DNA of 64,000 nt from RGIG7332 sp045580305 (GTDB lineage: Bacteria; Bacillota; Clostridia; Oscillospirales; JAAYXM01), in the NCBI GenBank assembly GCA_045580305.1, contig JAZNNQ010000003.1, positions 62,001 to 126,000 on the forward strand, read 5' to 3'. Both the position numbers and the translations under genes were made by a program. Positions 43,197-52,001 of this stretch are shown piece after piece. Positions within the stretch are counted from its first letter, which is position 1. Every line of letters starts with the position of its first letter. Below the pieces are notes generated by a model, which saw only the letters and a program-made list of their open reading frames with translations, was not told the origin of the DNA and ran no database searches.

Positions 43197-44308
43197 TTTG
43201 CTTCCTCCTCGTGATAAATTCCAAGTAGCTTCATTGAGGGAAGTTCAGCGGAAAGATGGGTCAAAAGGCCGTTCAACAAATTGCTCTCAGGTGTATAAAT
43301 ACAGTCTAAATAGAAGGTATATTCCCAAGGTCTGTTTGGTATTGGACGAGATAAAATCTTGGTTAAGTTGATGCAAGAATCCGAGAAAACAGCGAGAATA
43401 TCAGAGAGTGCACCCGGTTCATTGGGTAGATCAAAAGCAAGACTCATTCTGTTTGCACTTCTTGTGGCGCAAGGTGTCTTGGAAATACAAATAAAGCGAG
43501 TCTGGTTAGTGTTCTCGTCATTTATCTTAGCCTCTAAAATATCAAGATTATAAAGTTTTGCAGTATCGGCAGATGCAATTGCGGCAACGGTTTTATTGTT
43601 GAGATTTGCGACATATTCCGCCGCGACCGCAGTATTTGACGCCTCAATTGAAGTGAAACCGTTTTTCTTTAAATAGCCGGAGCATTGCGCAAGGGCCTGG
43701 GGGTGTGAGTACACCTGCTTGATGTCGGATAATTTAGCACCTTTCGGTGCCAATAAATAGTGGGAAATAGAGCGTGTGGTAGCGCGGACGATGGATAAGT
43801 CGTTGTTGATTAAAAGATCATACACATCGCCGACGGTGCCTGCTGTACTGTTATCAATGGGAAGCACACCTACGGCTGTTTCATCACTGTTTATCTTATT
43901 AAAGACATCTGCAAAGCTGCTGCAAGCGTAAAGTGTGGCATCAGGGTAAAGTTCGCCCGCACAAATTGCGGAATGTGAGCCTGAAATTCCGGGGAAGCAC
44001 ACTAAAGAAGGTGTTAAATCAAAGTCGGTTTCAGGTATTTCATTGCGGTTTAGGTAATACTGATATTCACGGCTCTGACGAATAACACCCTTTAAAAATG
44101 CGCGGGCAAAGGGGGCTTCTTCACTTGAAAATTTTTCGGCAAAGGATGCAAGAATATTCTCCTCACGGCCCTTGTGGTGTATGGGAAGGTTATTGGCCGT
44201 TTTATATTCGGCAACCCCGCGGGATGCATTAAGTCGCTTTGCCAGTAGTTTCGCAAGTTCTTTATCTATAGCGTCTATATCATTTCTTAATTCATCTAAA
44301 GTTTTCAT
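43193..44308 (-). CDS. pheA: bifunctional chorismate mutase/prephenate dehydratase
   Basis: 371 residues. Domains: AroQ-type chorismate mutase (about 1-90, LDELRNDIDAIDKELAKLLAKRL), prephenate dehydratase (about 100-280, with NSTAGTVGDVYDLL and the NQTRFICIS catalytic Thr-Arg-Phe) and an ACT domain (about 288-371, FDLPNEPGALSDIL ... LTKILSRPIPNRPWEYTFYLD) for phenylalanine feedback. It converts chorismate to phenylpyruvate. TGGAGG precedes the ATG, which overlaps the aroC end by 17 bases. Confidence 0.96.
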   Translation of the reverse strand: MKTLDELRNDIDAIDKELAKLLAKRLNASRGVAEYKTANNLPIHHKGREENILASFAEKFSSEEAPFARAFLKGVIRQSREYQYYLNRNEIPETDFDLTPSLVCFPGISGSHSAICAGELYPDATLYACSSFADVFNKINSDETAVGVLPIDNSTAGTVGDVYDLLINNDLSIVRATTRSISHYLLAPKGAKLSDIKQVYSHPQALAQCSGYLKKNGFTSIEASNTAVAAEYVANLNNKTVAAIASADTAKLYNLDILEAKINDENTNQTRFICISKTPCATRSANRMSLAFDLPNEPGALSDILAVFSDSCINLTKILSRPIPNRPWEYTFYLDCIYTPESNLLNGLLTHLSAELPSMKLLGIYHEEEAK

Positions 44309-45392
44309 ATCCGTAAGCCTCCAGATATAAATCCAGCATTACAACAGCGGCTGCCGCTTCACATACGGGAACTGCACGGTATGCAATGCACGGGTCGTGT
44401 CTGCCCTTTATTGTGACGGTTGTATCGCATTTACTGTTTATATCAACAGTAGCCTGCTCCTTAAAAATTGAAGGTGTAGGCTTGAATGCAGTGCGGAAGA
44501 GAATGGGCATACCTGTAGTTATGCCGCCCAAAGCACCGCCGTGGTTATTCGTTTTGGTTTTAACAGTGTCGCCGTCCATATAAAAAACATCGTTGTTTTC
44601 ACTGCCATTCATAAACGCGGCACCAAAGCCTGCGCCAAACTCCACGCCGCGAACAGCGGGAATAGAGAAAAGGAAGCTTGCGAGGCGTGACTCAACAGCG
44701 TTAAAAATAGGACTTCCGAGACCTGCAGGAGCGTTTAAAACAGCACATTCAACAACACCGCCGATGGAGTCGCCTTTTGACGCGGTTTCGCGGACAAGCT
44801 TGTCCATTGCATCAATGGCAAGAGGGTTAATTATAGGTGTGTCCTTGGTGCGAAGCTCGTCTAAAAGTTCTTCGTTCAAAAGTGACTGGGTAAACTGATC
44901 ATCAAAAATATCGCCGACCTGAAGCAGGTGAGCACCAATTTTGATGTTGTCACAAGCGAGTGCGAGTTTGCACAAAGCACCGGCAAAAACAATAGGCGCG
45001 GTAAGGCGACCTGAAAAATGACCGCCGCCAGAAGGATCCTGATGACCGCCATAGCGGATGTTAGCGGAAAAATCAGCGTGCCCCGGGCGGGGAGTTGTGG
45101 CGAAAGGTGAATAGTCCCCGCTTTTTGCATCGGTGTTTTCAATAATCATTGTAATGGGTGCACCGGTAGTAACACCGTTTTTAACACCGGATAAGATTTT
45201 GGGGATGTCTTTTTCGCGACGAGCGGTGCTTGCGGGGGAATTTGACGGTGCACGACGCGCCATTTCCGCCATAATGAAATCCATATCCATCTTGACACCA
45301 CACGGAAAGCCATCAATGGTAACGCCTATTGCAGGCCCGTGTGACTCGCCAAAAACAGATATTTTAAGTGCGTTTCCAAATGTTGAGCCCAT
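44292..45392 (-). CDS. aroC: chorismate synthase
   Basis: 366 residues. Family blocks: GESHGPAIGVTIDGFPCG, RPGHADFSANIRYGGHQDPSGGGHFSGR and KGRHDPCIAYRAVPVCEA. It forms chorismate from EPSP with reduced FMN. AAGGAG precedes the ATG. Directly after aroB and coupled to pheA. Confidence 0.97.
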   Translation of the reverse strand: MGSTFGNALKISVFGESHGPAIGVTIDGFPCGVKMDMDFIMAEMARRAPSNSPASTARREKDIPKILSGVKNGVTTGAPITMIIENTDAKSGDYSPFATTPRPGHADFSANIRYGGHQDPSGGGHFSGRLTAPIVFAGALCKLALACDNIKIGAHLLQVGDIFDDQFTQSLLNEELLDELRTKDTPIINPLAIDAMDKLVRETASKGDSIGGVVECAVLNAPAGLGSPIFNAVESRLASFLFSIPAVRGVEFGAGFGAAFMNGSENNDVFYMDGDTVKTKTNNHGGALGGITTGMPILFRTAFKPTPSIFKEQATVDINSKCDTTVTIKGRHDPCIAYRAVPVCEAAAAVVMLDLYLEAYGYENFR

Positions 45393-45405
45393 TAATGCTC
45401 ACTCC

Positions 45406-46431
45406 TTAAATAACATTAAAATTAACAACTTTCTTAGGATCGAAGGGAACTATTTCGCCACGACCTAATTTTGATATCAAAATCATATTTAACTTGCCGT
45501 TTCGCATCTTTTTATCATTAAGCATATGGTCTAAAATTGCTTTTTCCTCATATGGAAGCTCGGTGGGAAGTCCCACGGACTTTAGGATATTGATAAGACG
45601 ATCAGCTGAGCCCTTTTCGGTGAAACCGATTTTCTCACCAAGACGGGTGGCATAAACCATACCCATAGCAACTGCAAAACCGTGAGTGTGTTCGGTGTAA
45701 TTGCCTATGGCTTCGATCGAGTGTGCCGCGGTATGTCCGAAGTTTAAAAGCATCCGTTCACCGTTATCAAACTCATCGCGAACTACAACATCACGCTTGT
45801 GAGTAACACAGGCACGGATTATATCGGTTGATATTTTCTCCTTCTCAATTTTTGATAGAAGGGTCTCATCAAATATAGCGCCATATTTAATTACCTCGCC
45901 CATACCGTCTGCAAGAAAATGAGGGGTAAGGGTGCTTAGAAGGTCCGGATCAATTACTACACGGAGAGGTTGATGAAATGCACCGACCATATTTTTACCT
46001 GCAGGTAAATCTACACCACATTTACCGCCAACGGATGAGTCCACCTGAGCTAAAAGGGAGGTGGGGATCTGCATTGAAGCTATACCTCGGAGATAAGTTG
46101 CGGCCACAAATCCGGTAATATCACCGATTACACCACCGCCAAGCGCGACAATAGCGTCGGTTTTAATAAAGTTTTCCTTAGCCAGGAAGGTGTATATTTT
46201 CTCAACGGTTGCGAGGGTCTTACTGGCTTCGCCCGCGGGAACAATGTATGAAACAGGGTCAAAACCGGAAGACTTTAAAATAGCGCACAGCCTATCAAGA
46301 TATAATGGCGCTACATTGGTGTCGGAAATTATGGCACAGCGATTTCCTTTTGTTATTTGTGAAAGAAGAACGCCGGCTTCCTCGATTGCACCGTTTCTGA
46401 TTAATATTTCACTTTGTTTTAGCTTAAGCAT
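45406..46431 (-). CDS. aroB: 3-dehydroquinate synthase
   Basis: 341 residues. Contains GGGVIGDITGFVAATYLRGIASMQIPTSLLAQVDSSVGGKCGVD, EVIKYGAI and LLNFGHTAAHSIE with metal-binding Glu and His residues. It cyclises DAHP to 3-dehydroquinate. The ATG at 46431 follows AAGGAGTTTTGCTTT; the frame is open 15 codons further inside aroF but without a better site. Confidence 0.96.
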   Translation of the reverse strand: MLKLKQSEILIRNGAIEEAGVLLSQITKGNRCAIISDTNVAPLYLDRLCAILKSSGFDPVSYIVPAGEASKTLATVEKIYTFLAKENFIKTDAIVALGGGVIGDITGFVAATYLRGIASMQIPTSLLAQVDSSVGGKCGVDLPAGKNMVGAFHQPLRVVIDPDLLSTLTPHFLADGMGEVIKYGAIFDETLLSKIEKEKISTDIIRACVTHKRDVVVRDEFDNGERMLLNFGHTAAHSIEAIGNYTEHTHGFAVAMGMVYATRLGEKIGFTEKGSADRLINILKSVGLPTELPYEEKAILDHMLNDKKMRNGKLNMILISKLGRGEIVPFDPKKVVNFNVI

Positions 46432-46444
46432 AAAGCAAAACTCC

Positions 46445-47461
46445 TTATTTAAGCTTTCTGCCAACCGCTTCGGCAACAGGTTTGAGACGACTCATAATCT
46501 CGCCAAACATTGTGGGAGTAAGTGACTGAGCACCATCGCAAGCGGCGCATTTCGGCTGGGGATGAACCTCAATCATAAGACCGTCTGCGCCTGCAGCGAT
46601 TGCCGCTTTTGCAAGAGGTTCTACCATCCAGGTGATACCGGACGCGTGGCTGGGATCAACAATGACCGGTAAATGGCTTTCAGCCTTGAGTGCGGGAATC
46701 GCGCTTATATCAAGTGTGTTGCGGGTAAATGTCTCAAAGGTGCGAATACCGCGCTCACATAAGATTACATTCTTGTTTCCGCCGGACATAATGTACTCGG
46801 CAGACATAAGAAGCTCTTCAATGGTATTTGAGAAGCCGCGCTTGAGCATTACCGGTTTATCTATATGGCCGAGCTCTTTCAAAAGCTCGAAGTTCTGCAT
46901 ATTACGGGCACCTACCTGAAGAATATCAACATATTCGATAAACATCTCAAGATAGAAGGGATTGGTAATTTCGGATATTACCGGCATACCGGTGCGATCT
47001 TTTGCTTGCTTCAAGAGGAGTAGGCCCTCACCACGAAGACCCTGGAAAGCGTAGGGAGAGGTGCGCGGCTTGAAGGCACCGCCGCGAAGGATCTGAGCGC
47101 CGTGTTTTTTTACATCATCTGCCGCGGAGAAAAGCTGGTCCTGAGACTCAATTGAGCAGGGACCCGCCATAACGCAGATTTCCTCGCCGCCGATGGTTGT
47201 GTCACCTATGGTGATAACCGTGTTTTCAGGATGGAACTTACGATTAGAAAGTTTAAAGGGCTCCTGCACCTTCATAACACGGGCGACGATGTCCTCGGTT
47301 TTGATTTGATCAAAATCCAAAACAGATGTGTCGCCAACAAGGCCTAAAATAGTGGTTTCGGCACCGGTAATGGTGTTTACCTTAATACCTTTTTCTTCTA
47401 ACCGTTTGCAAAGCGGCTCGCGCTCCTCAGCGGTTATTCCTTGCTTGAGTACGATGATCAT
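46445..47461 (-). CDS. aroF: 3-deoxy-7-phosphoheptulonate synthase (DAHP synthase)
   Basis: 338 residues. An N-terminal ferredoxin-like regulatory domain (about 1-70, MIIVLKQGITAEEREPLCKRLEEKGI) precedes the barrel with VMAGPCSIESQDQLF, LRGGAFKPRTSPYAFQGL and VIVDPSHASG. This is the type I-beta layout found in many Bacillota. It condenses PEP and erythrose 4-phosphate, the entry step of the pathway. AAGGAG precedes the ATG. First gene after the T-box leader. Confidence 0.96.
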   Translation of the reverse strand: MIIVLKQGITAEEREPLCKRLEEKGIKVNTITGAETTILGLVGDTSVLDFDQIKTEDIVARVMKVQEPFKLSNRKFHPENTVITIGDTTIGGEEICVMAGPCSIESQDQLFSAADDVKKHGAQILRGGAFKPRTSPYAFQGLRGEGLLLLKQAKDRTGMPVISEITNPFYLEMFIEYVDILQVGARNMQNFELLKELGHIDKPVMLKRGFSNTIEELLMSAEYIMSGGNKNVILCERGIRTFETFTRNTLDISAIPALKAESHLPVIVDPSHASGITWMVEPLAKAAIAAGADGLMIEVHPQPKCAACDGAQSLTPTMFGEIMSRLKPVAEAVGRKLK

Positions 47462-47493
47462 AATAAAAAACTCCTTTTTCTCGGAACGGATAT

Positions 47494-47790
47494 AAAAAAA
47501 GCCTCCGTTCCCGTATAATTCGGGACGAAAGGCAAAATACTTTCCGCGTTACCACCCGTATTCGCTCCCATAAAGGGGCGCTCTCTTTTCGGATACATGA
47601 GCATTGCTCGGATATCCTGTCCCGATAACGGTGGACTCAAACCGCACCAGCCTACTTTTGTGTTCAGCCGATGTGCTCAGGAGGGAACTTCGGTGCAATA
47701 TCCTTTAAGCCTGTTTCCAGTCGTGACAAGCTCTCCCTGAAAATTCAAAAAGCACTTACTTTTCTCCGTCACAGCATTTTATTATATGTA
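47494..47790 (-). promoter_or_regulatory. T-box riboswitch leader of the aromatic operon
   Basis: The minus strand carries the T-box consensus GGGTGGTAACGCGG (47557-47544), a terminator (stem 47533-47501, then seven U) that it would compete with, and upstream stem I elements (AGTA, CAGGGAGAGC, CTCCTGAG, GTAGG). Uncharged tRNA would favour the antiterminator. The base after TGG in the T-box is T, which pairs with a tRNA discriminator A; this fits tRNA-Phe or tRNA-Tyr better than tRNA-Trp. I could not fix the specifier codon by eye. Confidence 0.88.
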
Positions 47791-47793
47791 ATT

Positions 47794-47821
47794 ATTATAA
47801 ACCTTTGAAATGATTTGTCAA
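47794..47821 (-). promoter_or_regulatory. promoter of the T-box/aromatic operon
   Basis: Minus-strand TTGACA (47821-47816), a 16-base spacer and TATAAT (47799-47794). Both hexamers are exact. The 47462-47907 gap holds only the leader and two divergent promoters, with no gene. Confidence 0.82.
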
Positions 47822-47842
47822 TACTTTATAAAACAAAAAATC

Positions 47843-47871
47843 TTGACGGTATATTGCGGCAATGATAAACT
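47843..47871 (+). promoter_or_regulatory. promoter of pepF
   Basis: TTGACG (47843-47848), a 17-base spacer and TAAACT (47866-47871), 36 bases before the pepF ATG. Confidence 0.7.
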
Positions 47872-47907
47872 AAAAATATGTTAATTTGAGCATGGGAGTT
47901 ATGTGTT

Positions 47908-49698
47908 ATGAGTGAAAAAATTTTAGAACGCTCGGAGATACCTGAGGAGTATACTTGGAGATTATCCGATCTATTTGAAAATGAAAATCTGTGGGAAACT
48001 GCGCTCGCTGACAGTGAAAAACTATCTGACAGATTATGCGATAAAAAAGGAACTATATCAACTAAAGAGGCGTTGCTTGAGACACTTGAGCTAAGTCAAC
48101 AAATATCCGAAAAGCTACTTAGAGTTTATGCTTATGCGAAAATGCATCGCGATGAGGACAATTCCGTTGGTAAATACCAGGCTATGACCGATCGCGCAAT
48201 ACGGGTTATGACCGCAGCTGCAGCAAAGGAAGCCTTTTTAGTACCCGAAATTGTGGCTATCGGAAAGGAAACCGTTATGTCGTGGATAGCGGCTAGCGAA
48301 GAATTATCTATTTATAAACACTACCTTGAAAATATATTTAGGGAAAGTGAGCATATCCTCAGCGCAAAAGAGGAAGCAATCTTAACGCACACTGCAGAGA
48401 TCGGTGAGGCAGCGGGCGAAATTTTCGAAATGTGGAATCACGCTGATCTCAGCTTTGGCAGCATTAAGGATGAAAATAATAACGATGTAGAGCTTACTCA
48501 CGGTCGTTTCTCGGGGTTTATGCAATCCTATGACAGACGAGTGAGAAAGGATGCCTTTGCCGCGGTTTACCGTGAATACAAGAAGTGGAAAAATACCTTG
48601 GCGGCAACAATGTCTGCAAATGTCAAAAAGACCTGCTTTTTTGCGAAGGTGCGCGGATATAACAGTGCGCTGGAAATGGCACTTCACGAGGATAATATCC
48701 CTGTCGATGTGTACGATAATCTGATTGAAAGTATCCGCAAAGGGATTCCGGCACTTAATGAATATCTGGAGCTTCGTAAAAAAATGCTTGGTGTTGAACA
48801 GCTTCACTTATATGATGTATATGTGCCGATAATCAGTACTGAAGAGAAAAAATACACCTATGATGAAGCGAAGACGCTTGTTTTAAAAGCGGTAGAACCG
48901 TTGGGGAACGAGTATGTATCCGCTATGAAGAAAGCCTTTGAAGAGCGCTGGATAGATGTATATGAAAATCGTGGAAAAACATCGGGTGCGTATTCATGGG
49001 GAAGTAACGATGTGCATCCCTATGTGCTTTTGAATTTTGAGGGCACATTAAATGATGTGTTCACTCTGGCTCACGAGATGGGTCACGCCATGCATTCCTA
49101 TTATACCAACAAGACACAGCCTTCGGTTTATAAAAACTATAAGATTTTTGTTGCAGAGGTGGCAAGTACGGTAAACGAGAATCTTCTTATGAATCACCTT
49201 TTAAATACAACAGATGATAATAACTTGCGCGCGTATTTGGTCGGACATCGTCTTGAAGAGTTCAGAACGACCGTGTTCAGACAAACTATGTTTGCGGAAT
49301 TTGAAAAGAAAACCCATAGCGCATACGAAAACGGGGAGTCACTCACTGCAGAGTTTTTAAGTGAACTTTATCGTAAGCTGAACAGCGACTATATGGGTGC
49401 GGTTGCGACAATTGACGATGAAATAGCAATGGAGTGGGCGAGAATACCTCATTTTTATTCAGATTTCTATGTATATCAGTACGCTACCGGTTATTCGGCA
49501 GCAATTGCCCTTGTAGATAAGATATTAAACACAGAAGATGGTGTGGAGCGTTATATGGAATTTTTAAAGGGTGGCGATTCTGAATATCCCATCGATCTAC
49601 TTGCGAAAGCGGGCGCGGATTTAAGGACTGCTAAGCCGATTATGAAGGCGGTGGAATTCTTCAAAGAAGACCTGAAGATGCTGAGGGAATTAATATGA
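47908..49698 (+). CDS. pepF: oligoendopeptidase F
   Basis: 596 residues, M3 metallopeptidase. The zinc site HEMGHAMHSYY (HExxH, near residue 388) and the downstream glutamate in FVAEVASTVNENLL are intact. The cytosolic enzyme degrades oligopeptides of roughly 7-17 residues in studied members. GGGAG precedes the ATG by nine bases. The stop overlaps the start of the permease gene. Confidence 0.96.
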   Translation: MSEKILERSEIPEEYTWRLSDLFENENLWETALADSEKLSDRLCDKKGTISTKEALLETLELSQQISEKLLRVYAYAKMHRDEDNSVGKYQAMTDRAIRVMTAAAAKEAFLVPEIVAIGKETVMSWIAASEELSIYKHYLENIFRESEHILSAKEEAILTHTAEIGEAAGEIFEMWNHADLSFGSIKDENNNDVELTHGRFSGFMQSYDRRVRKDAFAAVYREYKKWKNTLAATMSANVKKTCFFAKVRGYNSALEMALHEDNIPVDVYDNLIESIRKGIPALNEYLELRKKMLGVEQLHLYDVYVPIISTEEKKYTYDEAKTLVLKAVEPLGNEYVSAMKKAFEERWIDVYENRGKTSGAYSWGSNDVHPYVLLNFEGTLNDVFTLAHEMGHAMHSYYTNKTQPSVYKNYKIFVAEVASTVNENLLMNHLLNTTDDNNLRAYLVGHRLEEFRTTVFRQTMFAEFEKKTHSAYENGESLTAEFLSELYRKLNSDYMGAVATIDDEIAMEWARIPHFYSDFYVYQYATGYSAAIALVDKILNTEDGVERYMEFLKGGDSEYPIDLLAKAGADLRTAKPIMKAVEFFKEDLKMLRELI

Positions 49699-50789
49699 AG
49701 ATCATTTCTTTTTTAAAGAGGGAGGCGGTACTGTGTATCGCCTTCGTTGTGGCGGTGATAAGTGCATTTTTTGTTCCACCCGACCGTGGATACATAGAGT
49801 ATATTGATACCCATGTGTTAATACTGCTTTTTTGCCTTATGGCCGTGGTGGCAGGAGTGCAAAAATGCGGATTTTTAACAAAGTTTGCACATTTAATTTG
49901 CAAAGGTGAAAAGTCCCTTAAGACCATTGTTACAACGCTTGTTTTGCTTTGTTTTTTTACATCAATGCTCATAACAAACGATGTGGCACTTATCACCTTC
50001 GTGCCATTTGCAATTCTCGTATTGAAACTGATAGACAAGAAGAAATACATTGTTTTCACTGTAGTTATGCAGACTATAGCGGCAAATCTCGGTAGCATGG
50101 CAACACCGGTGGGCAACCCGCAAAATTTATTCCTATATAGTAAGTTTTCAATGACTGCCGGGGATTTCTTTTCTACTGTTATACCGATTTCACTTGTATC
50201 ACTTGTTTTGGTCTGTACTTGTATGTTGTTTTTAAAAAGTGAAAAGGTGAGTGTAGCATTTAAAGAAAAGGCAAAAATAAATCAGCCGAGAAAACTGGTG
50301 CTTTGGGCAGTGTTGTTCTGCTTATGCTTGCTCTGCGTGTTCCATTTGATAAATGACTGGATATTGCTTGCGGTTACGGTCGTTTGTGTCCTGCTATTTG
50401 AACGGGAATTGCTCAGAAAGGTTGATTATTCACTTCTTGCTACCTTTGTTTTTTTCTTTATTTTTGCAGGAAATATTGCAAGAATTGATGCGGTGCGTTA
50501 CTTTATAAGCGCACAAATGACTGAAAATGCAAAAATCACAGCGCTTGTTGTAAGTCAAGTAATAAGTAATGTGCCGGCAGCTGTAATGCTTGCTAATTTT
50601 ACTGACAACGGGAAAGTTTTACTTGCATACACAAATATAGGTGGGTTGGGAACACTAATTGCATCCCTTGCAAGCCTTATCTCATTTAAAATATACGCGA
50701 AAACTGAGAATGCAAATACAGGTAAATATTTTGCGGTGTTTACAATTTTAAATGCTATCTTTTTAGTGGTTTTGTGTCTGCTGTTTTAG
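49695..50789 (+). CDS. SLC13/ArsB-like (citrate-transporter domain) anion permease
   Basis: 364 residues, about ten membrane segments. Two family hairpins are visible: SMLITNDVALITFVPFAILVL and NLGSMATPVGNPQNLFLY in the first half, and SQVISNVPAAVMLANF with the following glycine-rich turn in the second, as in the CitMHS/ArsB/NhaD superfamily. It is shorter than most members (often over 400 residues). The substrate is unknown. Its ATG overlaps the pepF stop (ATGA), so the two are translated together. Confidence 0.8.
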   Translation: MKIISFLKREAVLCIAFVVAVISAFFVPPDRGYIEYIDTHVLILLFCLMAVVAGVQKCGFLTKFAHLICKGEKSLKTIVTTLVLLCFFTSMLITNDVALITFVPFAILVLKLIDKKKYIVFTVVMQTIAANLGSMATPVGNPQNLFLYSKFSMTAGDFFSTVIPISLVSLVLVCTCMLFLKSEKVSVAFKEKAKINQPRKLVLWAVLFCLCLLCVFHLINDWILLAVTVVCVLLFERELLRKVDYSLLATFVFFFIFAGNIARIDAVRYFISAQMTENAKITALVVSQVISNVPAAVMLANFTDNGKVLLAYTNIGGLGTLIASLASLISFKIYAKTENANTGKYFAVFTILNAIFLVVLCLLF

Positions 50790-50833
50790 AATAAAATGTT
50801 TATTCTTTGCATAAATAATATCGGGTGATTTAT

Positions 50834-51109
50834 ATGAGCGGTACAAGAATTACTGATTTAAGTAATAAAGAGGTAATTAATTTATGCGATGGGGCACGAC
50901 TTGGCTATGTAAACGATATTGAAATAGATTCCACCTGCGGTAAGGTCATTTCGATAATCGTGCCAAGCCCATGTGGCTGGAAATTCTGGCAACGGCAGGA
51001 GTATATAATACCGTGGGATTCAATAGAAACCATAGGTGATGACATTATTTTAGTGGACTATAATTTAAAAATATGTCATTGTCGCGAGAAAAAATCTTGG
51101 TTTTCGTAA
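50834..51109 (+). CDS. YlmC/YmxH family sporulation-related PRC-barrel protein
   Basis: 91 residues. The PRC-barrel-like core reads RITDLSNKEVINLCDGARLGYVNDIEIDSTCGKVISIIVPSP, then YIIPWDSIETIGDDIILVD, the YlmC/YmxH pattern. The family is restricted mainly to spore formers; its biochemical role is not known. GGGTGATTTAT precedes the ATG at 50834; a GTG three codons earlier overlaps the site. A weak AT-rich hairpin (50788-50806) lies between it and the permease. Confidence 0.9.
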   Translation: MSGTRITDLSNKEVINLCDGARLGYVNDIEIDSTCGKVISIIVPSPCGWKFWQRQEYIIPWDSIETIGDDIILVDYNLKICHCREKKSWFS

Positions 51110-51117
51110 AAAAACAC

Positions 51118-51146
51118 TTGCATTTTGCTTTTAGTTGTGATAACAT
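51118..51146 (+). promoter_or_regulatory. promoter of rpsB-tsf
   Basis: TTGCAT (51118-51123), a 17-base spacer and TAACAT (51141-51146), giving a leader of roughly 95 bases. Confidence 0.65.
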
Positions 51147-51152
51147 TATTCG

Positions 51153-51248
51153 GTAAAACACACATATCGTGATTGCGTGGTCGGTGCCGTAAGGTGGTCG
51201 CGTAAGTTTTAAGCGGTATGGAGGTTTAAACAAAAGGAGGAAAATTTT
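51153..51248 (+). promoter_or_regulatory. rpsB leader, possible S2 autoregulatory site
   Basis: The ~95-base leader contains a G-rich element around 51174-51210 (TGCGTGGTCGGTGCC, GTAA, GGTGGTCGCG) that can fold into a short hairpin with a GTAA loop. rpsB leaders bind S2 in some bacteria, but I do not recognise this one as a described motif, and the fold is weak by eye. Confidence 0.3.
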
Positions 51249-51977
51249 ATGTCACAGGTAATCTCTATGAAACAGCTTCTGGAGGCCGGCGTTCACTTCG
51301 GTCACCAGACCCGTCGTTGGAACCCGAAGATGGCTCCGTACATCTTCACCGAGCGTAACGGTATCTACATCATCGATTTACAGAAGACCGTTAAGAAGCT
51401 CGAAGAGGCTTATTTCTTTGCACGCGATATCGTTGCAGAGGGTAAGAGCATCCTCTTTGTTGGTACAAAGAAGCAGGCTCAGGACGCTATCAAGGAAGAG
51501 GCAGAGCGCGTTGGTATGTACTATGTGAACGCTCGTTGGCTTGGTGGTATGCTCACCAACTTCAAGACTATGCGTCGTCGTATCGATCGTCTCAACCAGT
51601 TAAAGCGTATGGAGGCTGACGGTACATTTGATCTTCTCTTAAAGAAGGAAGTTATTAAGTTACAGGCTGAAATTGCTAAGCTTGAGAAGTATCTCGGCGG
51701 CGTTAAGGAGATGGACAAGCTTCCGGGCGCACTCTTTATCGTTGACCCCCGCAAGGAGCGCAATGCAATTGCAGAAGCTCGCAAGTTAGGTATTCCGATA
51801 ATCGCTATCGTTGACACCAACTGTGATCCGGAAGAGATTGATTATGTAATTCCGGGTAATGATGATGCTATCCGCGCAATTAAGCTCATTTCCGAGACAA
51901 TCGCAAATGCAGCTATCGAAGCTCGCCAGGGTGAGCAGGTTGCTGCTGAGGAAGCAGCTGAAGAAGCAGCTGAGTAA
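51249..51977 (+). CDS. rpsB: 30S ribosomal protein S2
   Basis: 242 residues. The start MSQVISMKQLLEAGVHFGHQTRRWNPKMAPYIFTERNGIYIIDLQKT and the signature KLPGALFIVDPRKERNAIAEARKLGIPIIAIVDTNCDPEEIDYVIPGNDDAIRAI are complete. AAAAGGAGG precedes the ATG. It ends in an Ala/Glu repeat tail. Codons are strongly biased, as expected. Followed by tsf in the usual order. Confidence 0.99.
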   Translation: MSQVISMKQLLEAGVHFGHQTRRWNPKMAPYIFTERNGIYIIDLQKTVKKLEEAYFFARDIVAEGKSILFVGTKKQAQDAIKEEAERVGMYYVNARWLGGMLTNFKTMRRRIDRLNQLKRMEADGTFDLLLKKEVIKLQAEIAKLEKYLGGVKEMDKLPGALFIVDPRKERNAIAEARKLGIPIIAIVDTNCDPEEIDYVIPGNDDAIRAIKLISETIANAAIEARQGEQVAAEEAAEEAAE

Positions 51978-52001
51978 TTTATATACAGGAGGATAACTAC
52001 A

